A DNA stretch of 64,000 nucleotides from Symsagittifera roscoffensis. Lineage: Eukaryota > Xenacoelomorpha > Acoela > Convolutidae. Shown here in pieces: positions 22,481 to 32,128 of the stretch (the first letter of the stretch is position 1; each line of letters begins with the position of its first letter). The notes under the pieces were generated by a model that searched no databases, was not told the DNA's origin, and saw nothing but the letters and a program-made list of their open reading frames with translations. The position numbers and the translations under genes were made by a program. The stretch lies in contig NC_087064.1 in NCBI RefSeq assembly GCF_963678635.1, forward strand, positions 66,023,548 to 66,087,547, read 5' to 3'.

Positions 22481-23815
22481 CACTAAACGTTTGCCGAAAA
22501 GAATTTTATTCCAAAACATATTTTGTAGAGAAAACATATTGTTCAGTAGACTATTTGACGTGTCCAGATCACTGTAATGTTTTTCAGTGAGTAAAGTGAT
22601 CATCTTATTGTTGAAGTAATTATTTGATTCAAAGGGTCTTTCAGGCAATTTCAGAGATCCGCGGAATTTTTTTATTGCTAGGGTAGATTATTTGGAAGAC
22701 AAATTTTCACGAGCAATATAGGCGATGATATTGGTTGAAGAGGGAGTACTAAAAATTGCAGCGTTTACGTTCTAAATATTTACATTTGATATTCCCCTGG
22801 AGATTTTAAAAAATTTGAATGTACAGATAAAAAAAACAAATAATTAACTTTCAGATTGATCTAATTGAATTAAATTTACAGTTAAACTTAAAATAAGCCA
22901 ACGAAAATATCTAGAGGTACAAAATTCAGAGCACTGGTTAAAATTGCGCGTTCTTTCATTGGAATTAACTAAATTTAGAATTCGAATTTTGAACTAAACT
23001 CAAAATAACGAGATTTAGCGTCCACACTTTTTAGCTAAATTGGTTATACGGTGGAGTTGGTGTTGTGCTGATGGTTTTAAATCGAAATGTCGTAGTCACT
23101 AATAAACCTTTCTCTGCCCACTTCCCTGCACGGAAAATTGCGGCTAGTCTCATCTCAATCACTTTAGTCTGATATATCAAATGATTTTAAAAAAATTGTT
23201 TTCAGATAGGTAACTTGGAGAGAAATTCCTCCTTTTGCATTTTTCCAGTTTCACTTTCCTCTTCAATTTTGGTTTGCTGAACCTCCTCGATTGTCGGGTT
23301 GTCAATTTCTTGCTGGACCTCATCGATTGTGAACTTCTTTTTGGATCTTTGGTCCAATTCTTTTCTTCCTTTTCTCTACTTTATACGAATGCTTAAAATC
23401 AGGAATGGTAATAACGCTTTAAAAAACTTGAAGATTTTAGAAGAGTTGTCGCGTATCGCTAGGTCAACTTTGGGTAGGCTTTTTCCACTGGCTAGTTCCA
23501 CCGAAGTATATCAGGATCGAATAATTTTCTTGCCCAAGGGTCGTAAAAGGGTTCTCTGTTCCTTCGGTTAGAAACCTTCCGAACAATATTACCTTTCTTG
23601 ACTGGGATAAATGACGATGGGCTTGGGTCGAAGTCTTATCCCTTTTCTTGGATTGTATGTTTTTGTTGTCCAGTGGAGTGTCTAAGTATCCATCTTTCAC
23701 TCTTTTGTCCACCCTATCTTTTAACATGATTTCAATTGAAGTTTTCAGTGTTTCTGGAGACATTGCTTGTAATTTTGACTGAATCTTATGTATTTTTCAC
23801 TAATCAGTTGCAACG

Positions 23816-24222
23816 GTCATGTTAACTGTACGAAAAAAATGACAATAAAATCTTTGAAATTGCAAAAATAATGAAAATTGGCCGAGTAGAACACGAATCG
23901 TAATCGACTCTAATTGAATTTGGAATACCATGTAAATGAAAATAATCGGTAAAAAAATAAATAATTGTTTTTGCAGAAGTACATAAAGAGTTTCTAAAAA
24001 GGACTTTGAATATCTGTCTATACATAAAAAAATATACTGACAAGAGACCCAGTATGAATCCAAACAACCTGGAACGTCCAGATCATATTATTTGTTTACA
24101 AATTTCAATTACGGGAGGTGGTGGGTAAGCTTTGCAGATCAAAATGGTGCAAGATTTTACCTGCTTTATTGCAGTCAGAGCAGTTCTTCCCATAGAAAAA
24201 GATTTTTCTACTTATGTGTGGC
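23816..24222 (-). pseudogene. Decayed Ty3-like integrase, array copy 2
   Basis: Same motifs and the same lesions as copy 1. The gene was therefore dead before the array formed. Confidence 0.65.
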
Positions 24223-25558
24223 CACTAAACGTTTGCCGAAAAGAATTTTATTCCAAAACATATTTTGTAGAGAAAACATATTGTTCAGTAGACTATTTGA
24301 CGTGTCCAGATCACTGTAATGTTTTTCAGTGAGTAAAGCGATCATCTTATTGTTGAAGTAATTATTTGATTCAAAGGGTCTTTCAGGCAATTTCAGAGAT
24401 CCGCGGAATTTTTTTATTGCTAGGGTAGATTATTTGGAAGACAAATTTTCACGAGCAATATAGGCGATGATATTGGTTGAAGAGGGAGTACTAAAAATTG
24501 CAGCGTTTACGTTCTAAATATTTACATTTGATATTCCCCTGGAGATTTTAAAAAATTTGAATGTACAGATAAAAAAAACAAAAAATTAACTTTCAGATTG
24601 ATCTAATTGAATTAAATTTACAGTTAAACTTAAAATAAGCCAACGAAAATATCTAGAGGTACAAAATTCAGAGCACTGGTTAAAATTGCGCGTTCTTTCA
24701 TTGGAATTAAATAAATTTAGAATTCGAATTTTGAACTAAACTCAAAATAACGAGATTTAGCGTCCACACTTTTTAGCTAAATTGGTTATACGGTGGAGTT
24801 GGTGTTGTGCTGATGGTTTTAAATCGAAATGTCGTAGTCACTAATAAACCTTTCTCTGCCCACTTCCCTGCACGGAAAATTGCGGCTAGTCTCATCTCAA
24901 TCACTTTAGTCTGATATATCAAATGATTTAAAAAAAATTGTTTTCAGATAGGTAACTTGGAGAGAAATTCCTCCTTTTGCATTTTTCCAGTTTCACTTTC
25001 CTCTTCGATTTTGGTTTGCTGAACCTCCTCGATTGTCGGGTTGTCAATTTCTTGCTGGACCTCATCGATTGTGAACTTCTTTTTGGATCTTTGGTCCAAT
25101 TCTTTTCTTCCTTTTCTCTACTTTATACGAATGCTTAAAATCAGGAATGGTAATAACGCTTTAAAAAACTTGAAGATTTTAGAAGAGTTGTCGCGTATCG
25201 CTAGGTCAACTTTGGGTAGGCTTTTTCCACTGGCTAGTTCCACCGAAGTATATCAGGATCGAATAATTTTCTTGCCCAAGGGTCGTAAAAGGGTTCTCTG
25301 TTCCTTCGGTTAGAAACCTTCCGAACAATATTACCTTTCTTGACTGGGATAAATGATGATGGGCTTGGGTCGAAGTCTTATCCCTTTTCTTGGATTGTAT
25401 GTTTTTGTTGCCCAGTGGAGTGTCTAAGTATCCATCTTTCACTCTTTTGTCCACCCTATCTTTTAACATGATTTCAATTGAAGTTTTCAGTGTTTCTGGA
25501 GACATTGCTTGTAATTTTGACTGAATCTTATGTATTTTTCACTAATCAGTTGCAACGG

Positions 25559-25965
25559 TCATGTTAACTGTACGAAAAAAAATGACAATAAAATCTTTGA
25601 AATTGCAAAAATAATGAAAATTGGCCGAGTAGAACACGAATCGTAATCGACTCTAATTGAATTTGGAATACCATGTAAATGAAAATAATCGGTAAAAAAA
25701 TAAATAATTGTTTTTGCAGAAGTACATAAAGAGTTTCTAAAAAGGACTTTGAATATCTGTCTATACATAAAAAAATATACTGACAAGAGACCCAGTATGA
25801 ATCCAAACAACCTGGAACGTCCAGATCATATTATTTGTTTACAAATTTCAATTACGGGAGGTGGTGGGTAAGCTTTGCAGATCAAAATGGTGCAAGATTT
25901 TACCTGCTTTATTGCAGTCAGAGCAGTTCTTCCCATAGAAAAAGATTTTTCTACTTATGTGTGGC
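25559..25965 (-). pseudogene. Decayed Ty3-like integrase, array copy 3
   Basis: Same motifs as copies 1 and 2, with one extra A in an A-run near 25580. This copy is the one joined to the RNase H relic at 26855-26961. Confidence 0.65.
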
Positions 25966-26854
25966 CACTAAACGTTTGCCGAAAAGAATTTTATTCCAAA
26001 ACATATTTTGTAGAGAAAACATATTGTTCAGTAGACTATTTGACGTGTCCAGATCACTGTAATGTTTTTCAGTGAGTAAAGCGATCATCTTATTGTTGAA
26101 GTAATTATTTGATTCAAAGGGTCTTTCAGGCAATTTCAGAGATCCGCGGAATTTTTTTATTGCTAGGGTAGATTATTTGGAAGACAAATTTTCACGAGCA
26201 ATATAGGCGATGATATTGGTTGAAGAGGGAGTACTAAAAATTGCAGCGTTTACGTTCTAAATATTTACATTTGATATTCCCCTGGAGATTTTAAAAAATT
26301 TGAATGTACAGATAAAAAAACAAAAAATTAACTTTCAGATTGATCTAATTGAATTAAATTTACAGTTAAACTTAAAATAAGCCAACGAAAATATCTAGAG
26401 GTACAAAATTCAGAGCACTGGTTAAAATTGCGCGTTCTTTCATTGGAATTAACTAAATTTAGAATTCGAATTTTGAATTAAAGTCAAAATAACGAGATTT
26501 AGCGTTAAGTTGCCATGTCTACGTTGCGTCATCATTGCGTCATCAGAATTTTCCAAAATTGGTCCATTCATTTTTAGGTCTGAGATTAACTTTGATTTCA
26601 GCAAAGTTTCCGACGGATTTATAATTCAATTAATTTCAAAAAAGTGTGGGTACCGCAAATTCTTCGCCATAATTTGAGGGTGAAATAGATTTTCCGACAA
26701 ATTTTCTCCAAATGAGGTGGGTTAAACCCATAACTTTTCCAGCTAAGTGCTTTATAGAAATTAAAATGTAAAAGCCTGCCAACCCATATGGTTGAACAGT
26801 TATGATTTGTTTTGTTCTCGTGGTTGCAGGATAAAGCAGAAATTAGTGCCTTGT

Positions 26855-26961
26855 GAGTGATCTGTTATTATTTCAAATTCAGCCGCGTACCGATAAATTT
26901 CATAGTGTTCGAAAGTCCAAAGGACGTTCAGTAAATCTAACTCGTTCGTTGATTATTTCGC
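26855..26961 (-). pseudogene. Decayed Ty3-like RNase H fragment
   Basis: An uninterrupted - strand stretch reads STNELDLLNVLWTF and then AAEFEIITDHSQ, the Ty3/gypsy RNase H pattern of E-L-L, aromatic residues and TDH. It lies upstream, in sense direction, of the integrase array. Confidence 0.65.
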
Positions 26962-27166
26962 TTCATGGTGTTTGAAAATCTACTTGCAATTGATATGGAT
27001 CTCTATTCGTTTTCATGGAGTTGTTCGAGCGTAGCGCCGAAACCTTTATGTTGGACGTCCGTTTCAACTCTTGTAATTGAGTAGGCGTCCGTTTCTGTTT
27101 TCATTTTCTCGAAAGCGATGGTGCGATCGTTTAACCAATTGAAGTTTGATTTCCTGCTTAATAGGA

Positions 27167-27378
27167 GTCTTAACGGGCTTCCAAGGGATGCTAGATTTAG
27201 GACAAATTAGTTGATCCAAAAACTGAACGCAATTCATTTTGTTCAACCTGTTTTTTTCAGAAAACAATCTCAAGAATTTTTTCATAACAATTGTGGCCCC
27301 TGCAAACTGCAGAGAAGCTATATGAAGCCCTAAAAAGGCCGTCAAGAGATAGTCTACTAGTATTTTCCCAAATTTCAC
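27167..27378 (-). pseudogene. Decayed Ty3-like reverse transcriptase fragment
   Basis: The - strand reads KKFLRLFSEKNRLN and CVQFL, resembling the RT palm/thumb segment after the YxDD box. It precedes RNase H in the expected order. The first 95 bp recur at 48510-48602. Confidence 0.45.
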
Positions 27379-27394
27379 ACTGAGGTTTTTTGTG

Positions 27395-27665
27395 GCGCGA
27401 AATTTTTTAGCTACTCGAAGCCATTTTTTGCGTCTCGGAATTTTCCACGTGGTACCACTATTGTAGCCAAAATTGGTCAGGCTGACGTAGATCTGAAGCT
27501 AGATGTCAATTGTGAGCTGGTCCTCGCACACTGTCCTGGCCTTACACAATCTGACGCTTTGAAAGTGAACGCTTTATCACTGCTCTAAATTAATATACAG
27601 CTTAAACCATTCGGTAATCTATAAATCAAAATCTGAAGTCAAATAAAAGCCCCATGTCACTTTGC
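27395..27665 (+). repeat. Direct repeat D, copy 1
   Basis: Aligns with 28060-28322: CACGTGGTACCACTATTGTA, TTAATATACAG and the run to AAAAGCC occur in the same order in both. Copy 1 carries a few small extra segments. Confidence 0.7.
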
Positions 27666-27724
27666 ACAGCAAGCGAAGTTTTCTTCACAATTTTTGAAAC
27701 AAGTTTGGATCTTTTTATTTATCC

Positions 27725-28012
27725 CCTTTTGCCCAAGTGGGGTCTTAGGCCCAAAATTAGGAAAATAGACAGAAATTTTATTTCAAATTGAAAACACGTA
27801 ATCAACATACAATTACTTTTAATCAACATACAGTTATTACATACTATACGAGCCAATCAGGATTAATCTCAGTATCCATCGAAATGGCTGACCTAGTTGA
27901 TCGAATTTGATTGGCTAATATTAGCCAATCAGGATCAGTTTCAATTTTAGTTTTAATTTTGCTTCAATTTTGATTTTTGGGCCGTTTAACGCATAAGACC
28001 CCCCAAGTGGGG
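27725..28012. mobile_element. MITE-like inverted-repeat element
   Basis: CCCAAGTGGGGTCTTA and GGCCCAAAA near 27732-27756 reappear inverted at about 27975-28012. One end-like piece (GGGCCGTTTAGTGCATAAGA) also occurs at 49238. There is no coding capacity. Confidence 0.5.
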
Positions 28013-28059
28013 CGAGGGGGGGGGGGGTTCGTTACTATGTATCCAACTTTTTTCGCGAA

Positions 28060-28322
28060 GCTTTTTGTTGCGCGAAGCTCTTGTTTGCGACTCAAGGCTC
28101 GTTTTTTTGTGTCTCGAGTTTTTTCACGTGGTACCACTATTGTAGCCGAAACCGGAATTGTGAGCTTGTCCTCGCTCACTATCATGACAAACAAGTATGG
28201 GATCAAATAGATCTGACGCTGAAAATGAACGCCTTGCCACTGTTCTCAATTAATATACAGTTTGAACCACTCGGAGGTAATCTATGAATCAAATTCTTTA
28301 GTCAAGTAAAAGCCTTTTGCAT
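28060..28322 (+). repeat. Direct repeat D, copy 2
   Basis: Second copy of the block at 27395-27665. It ends about 40 bp before the Ty3 element insertion. Confidence 0.7.
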
Positions 28323-28363
28323 TTTTTAGGACTCAGGTTGGGTGGTTTCAAGATTTTACCAAT

Positions 28364-28771
28364 TGAGTTATGACTGGGGCGTAACTCATAGAGTAATTTC
28401 GGATAGGGTACACCGTCTGCTCGTCACGCTATCTTATTTTCGGCCGGATAGATTCGTGCAACTTCTTAGTCTAATACCGATCCTAATCTTACTCTTATAC
28501 TATCTAGTCTCAGGTTGTTTAACTAGTCTCTGCTAGGCTCAATAGATCTAGGGTATACTGGTTTATTGCGGCTGCTGAAGTGCTCGGGAGAGTCCAACTA
28601 ATTTCTAAGTTAAATTCAAATCTCTCTGGTGCTGAAATTACAAGTAACTTCAGCACTTACAAATAAGTGGGTTGTTAGTTAGATGGATCATGATTGGTTA
28701 ATATTAAATACTTTACATTGGTAAAACATTTAATTTATCCAATCATAAAATATAGTTTAGATCAGGTTCCA
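28364..28771 (-). repeat. 3' LTR of the Ty3 element
   Basis: 408 bp, beginning TGGAACC in sense and ending AACTCA (TG...CA). Matches the other LTR base for base as far as I can read. Contains a sense AATAAA (28562-28567) and a near-perfect 13-bp palindrome at 28629-28656. Confidence 0.95.
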
Positions 28772-28778
28772 CCCATCC
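28772..28778 (-). other. Candidate short polypurine tract of the Ty3 element
   Basis: Sense GGATGGG sits directly before the 3' LTR. It is short and interrupted by one T. Confidence 0.4.
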
Positions 28779-30251
28779 GGGTTTTACAGTGTTTTTTAGA
28801 ACAGTTCTTCTGTAGTTCAAGGATGGATGATGGACGTTGGTATTTGGCGAACATCACAATTTTCTTTCGCTTCTCCTTGTGACAACGACTGAGTCTTTGC
28901 AACAAAACCAATTCTGATTTCAGAATGGTTGGCTATGTCAGGTTTTTCTGTTCTTCAGGGAGAACTTCCTTTGTATCTGATCTAGCTTGGGAATGGCGTG
29001 GAGATTGTGCGTGGAGGGGATGCCTGATTACTCGGATCTGTACGTATACTTGAACATCGAGGTGGTCATTGGTCTAGTTCAATGAAGTCCTTTTCTGCGA
29101 AGTCAAGTCGTACTCTAAATCCTTTGAGTTGTGATTGTGAGTGGCATATCGATTGTAGTTGGTCATTCTCTCTCGAGTGTAGTGAGGTCGTCTTGTCTTT
29201 TGATGTTCGTCCTTGGTGTTGTATTCTGATCTATATATTGCATCATGTGATTTTACATTTTATAAAACTTTTATTAGTTTAATATTTTTTAATCATGATT
29301 TTAGTTAGTTGTTTTCACAAAAGCTTTTTGTTTTAGTTCGGTTATTTTGAAGAGTTACTCACCCTTGAGTAGCTCTTATTAAAAATAAAGGTGTGGTCAC
29401 AAAGCGTGGATGTAGCGCGGTGGGTTAGGCCGGCTATAGAGCATGCTCAGGACGTCCTTTCCTGGTGGGTTAGGCCAGGTGTGGGAGTATGATTTCATGC
29501 GGTTTTTGTGAGGGGTCCTGTTATGTGACAACGTTTTATGTTGGGTTTGTTGTGGTTTTACTTATGTTTCTTTGGTTGTGTCCTTTTTTCAAAAATCAAA
29601 TTGTTTGTGGTATGGGTTTGTCTTTCGACTTTTTTGTGTTTTATTATTTCTTTCTAAGACTTTATAATAGTCTTCAAAAGAATAAATTATCCAGTTTTAA
29701 ACTGGGTTAATCCGGTTTGGGTACCGTTGGTTTCCTTTTCTTAGTCATGCTGTTATTCTATGATTTGTGGTATTTAGTAAGCTGCGTTGGTTAGTTTTGT
29801 TTAGTATATGATTCCTCTCCAACCGGGTTAAAGGAAAGTTTGAAACTCGTATCGTGTGTTAGAGTTATTGAGTGTGAAAACTTGAAACTGAAATTCATTA
29901 TTTTAAACAATTCTTCGTGGGCGAGCTGTGCGAGTATGGATAGAATTTCTGTGCGAGTGAATGAAAATATCAAAAGGTTAGTACTGCAATTGCATTTTAT
30001 TAATTTACTGCATAGAATTTGGAAATTTACTGCTAGTAATGGGGGAATTTTAAGATACAAATTTTCATCATATGTAGATTTACTGCTTTTGGGGGAAAAT
30101 TTTATAAATTAATTTACTGCATTGGTATTGAATTTATAAATTTATATGTGTAAGAGATTAATAGAATTTTGGAAATTTGTTTGATGAAATTTGCGATTTT
30201 TATTTGTCTTTTGTGGTTTTTGTAGGTGATCGTCGGATGAAGGCTAAAAAT

Positions 30252-30331
30252 CTAAAGAAAACATGAATAAAGAATGGTGAGTTTTTTCAATATTTTAATT
30301 AGTTAGTAATATTCATTTAATTCATACTTAC
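30252..30331 (-). other. Candidate mini-intron just after the 597-aa ORF stop
   Basis: Three bases after the stop codon the sense strand has CAG|GTAAGTATG, a complete match to the 5' splice consensus. Eighty nt on is CATGTTTTCTTTAG, a good acceptor. Confidence 0.45.
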
Positions 30332-30334
30332 CTG

Positions 30335-32128
30335 TTAGTCGTCGGGGAAAAAACCGTGGGGGAAGATGTCGTGAATTAGTTCTGAAGTTGTGAGTAGTTT
30401 AGCTAATATGCGGATGATATTTTTAGTTTGAAGTAGTGGCCAAAGCAATTGAAGTGCCTTAATGGTGGTTAGTTCTTCAGTGCCTACTGCAAACTCATAA
30501 GGTGTGTTTTGGATTAAGTTATATAATTTGTGGTTAAATGTAGTGTTATGGATGAATTCTAAAATGGGGATTTCTATAGGCTGTACAAACTCGTGCGGGA
30601 TAAGGAAGGGTCGGGATTCTTCGGCGTTGAAGGTCTTGGTGATGGGACAGAAGATGTACATTTGGGTTATGGGGTCATAATTACGAAGAATACCATGAAG
30701 GTTAGTGTCTTTAATACAATATGTGAAATTTAGGAAATATGGTGAAGTGTATTTTGAATTGATGAATTGGAAACGATGGTGTGGTTGTCTAGAGGGTGTG
30801 TGGAGGTCAAAGTGATTTTGGATGAAACGATAGTAACTGTATGTATGTGTTTGTTTAGTTCGCAACATAATATCGTGTGAGCAGTGTAAATCTCTTTCGT
30901 GTGGTGCAAGGAAATGAAAGGTTAGTGAGAAGATTTGGAAGCGTTCTTTAAAACTTTCGTATGCTTGTGTGCTTGTTAGTGCTTCTGAAATAATGTGATC
31001 AAACTTTCGGTCAAAGATGTTTAGTGTAAATACATATGGTGTCTTGATGAAAAATTTCTCGGTGATTTGTGGATTAGCGAAGCGATCTTCATCTAAGAAT
31101 TGATCTTGGTTAGCTCTTATGATGTTGTGATCGTAGTATTCTAGTGTATATTCATTAGCTCTAGGTGCAGTGTGTATTTTTAGTGATTTTTTATATCCTA
31201 CGTAAGTAAATTGTCTAGCGGTGAGTGGTGTAGTTAGTCGATATAGCATGTCTTTGTTTCGGTCTGTATCGATGGAAGTGTTGGTTAAAGGTAAGCAAAG
31301 AGGGTTAGTGAAATGATAGTATGAGGTCCAAGAGAGAGTGGGCATTAAAACGTATTCGTCTACAAAGTTGCGTGTTTCGTTAGCGTCATGAGGGGTGTTT
31401 AAGGTGTATTGTGGAAATGAGGGTAAAGTGATAGCTAAAAATTCTCTTGTGTTAGTATGCTGGGGGTGATTGATGTATTCACGGGCTGTTCGTGGTTTTG
31501 CTGGGAAAGGATGGTTGGGGAATTTTCTTTTAAAAGTGCGGTAAGCTCTATTAGTATTGAGTGAGGATTCAGTTGATGTGGATGATGGTGCTAATGATTC
31601 AGTATAATTTGAAGAGGGTGTAGGAGGATTGGTTGAATTTGTAGTGGAGGAGATTTGGTTTATGGTCGGGGTGTTAAGGTGGTAGGGTTGTTGTTGGAGG
31701 GTAATAAAATTGTCTAGCTCTGGTGAGATTCGGGGGGTATCTGGAGATGATTGGTCAGAGTGGTATGAGGAGTAGGTTGGGGTAACTTGGGAAGCATAAG
31801 AGGGTGTAGGAGTGATGGGGTCAGGGTTATTTGACAATATGGGTTGAAAGGGAGGTTGAGAAAAATGAGAAGGGTTATGGAAATTATTGGATGGAGATGG
31901 TTCTGAGTCGGCAAATTCATCGGGGGTTTCAATATTCGGGTTATTTAGCTGTGAGATGGAGTATAAAACTGAAATTTGTGAGTTAGTGTCGGAATTCATG
32001 CCTGATGTTACATTGCTAGATGGAAAATCGGGTGGCGGAAAAGCAAAAAGTGGGATTATTGGGATTGAAGAGGTAAGGTTGGTTGGATGGGAATTTGATC
32101 GATGGAGTGATCCAAGTTGGCGGCTCAT
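30335..32128 (-). CDS. Orphan 597-aa protein downstream of envelope
   Basis: I do not recognise this protein. Its ATG overlaps the envelope stop codon as ATGA (32128-32125), a layout typical of stop-restart coupling. Residues 1 to about 200 are Ser/Thr/Pro/Asn/Gln-rich and look disordered. About 210-597 has normal composition with many aromatic residues (for example LSWTSYYHFTNPLCL and HFLAPHERDLHCSHD) and looks like a folded domain. There is no signal peptide and no clear membrane segment. The frame is free of stops and LTRs are identical, so it is likely to be a working gene. Possible roles such as accessory, structural or host-derived protein cannot be separated from sequence alone. Confidence 0.85.
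   Translation of the reverse strand: MSRQLGSLHRSNSHPTNLTSSIPIIPLFAFPPPDFPSSNVTSGMNSDTNSQISVLYSISQLNNPNIETPDEFADSEPSPSNNFHNPSHFSQPPFQPILSNNPDPITPTPSYASQVTPTYSSYHSDQSSPDTPRISPELDNFITLQQQPYHLNTPTINQISSTTNSTNPPTPSSNYTESLAPSSTSTESSLNTNRAYRTFKRKFPNHPFPAKPRTAREYINHPQHTNTREFLAITLPSFPQYTLNTPHDANETRNFVDEYVLMPTLSWTSYYHFTNPLCLPLTNTSIDTDRNKDMLYRLTTPLTARQFTYVGYKKSLKIHTAPRANEYTLEYYDHNIIRANQDQFLDEDRFANPQITEKFFIKTPYVFTLNIFDRKFDHIISEALTSTQAYESFKERFQIFSLTFHFLAPHERDLHCSHDIMLRTKQTHTYSYYRFIQNHFDLHTPSRQPHHRFQFINSKYTSPYFLNFTYCIKDTNLHGILRNYDPITQMYIFCPITKTFNAEESRPFLIPHEFVQPIEIPILEFIHNTTFNHKLYNLIQNTPYEFAVGTEELTTIKALQLLWPLLQTKNIIRILAKLLTTSELIHDIFPHGFFPDD

Larger units (their letters stand above)
21278..26505. repeat. 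Tandem array, three copies of a 1742-bp unit
   Basis: Units are 21278-23019, 23020-24761 and 24762-26505. The same landmarks recur at 1742-bp spacing (21557, 23299, 25041) with only scattered base differences and one extra A in copy 3. The array is almost exactly three units, with no partial unit visible at either side. On the - strand each unit contains a decayed integrase. Confidence 0.95.
26506..28359. other. Intergenic repeat-rich DNA left of the Ty3 element
   Basis: Apart from the pol relics listed separately, it holds a duplicated block, an inverted-repeat element and a 12-G run at 28016-28027. No intact gene was seen. Confidence 0.6.
28772..30334 (-). other. Noncoding 3' region of the Ty3 element
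   Basis: There is no long sense ORF. On the + strand, AATTTACTGC recurs several times between 29995 and 30125, and GGTGGGTTAGGCC occurs twice at about 29420-29475. A candidate 80-nt intron (30331-30252) lies at its start. Confidence 0.6.

Noticed and set aside
22058-25810. - strand ORFs of 80-99 codons in each array unit as live genes
   Set aside because: Integrase motifs fall in different frames and stops interrupt them, so they are relics. Their triple occurrence only reflects the tandem array.
28016-28027. 12-G run as a G-quadruplex or regulatory site
   Set aside because: A single homopolymer inside a repeat with no partner tracts; could also be a length-uncertain sequencing run.
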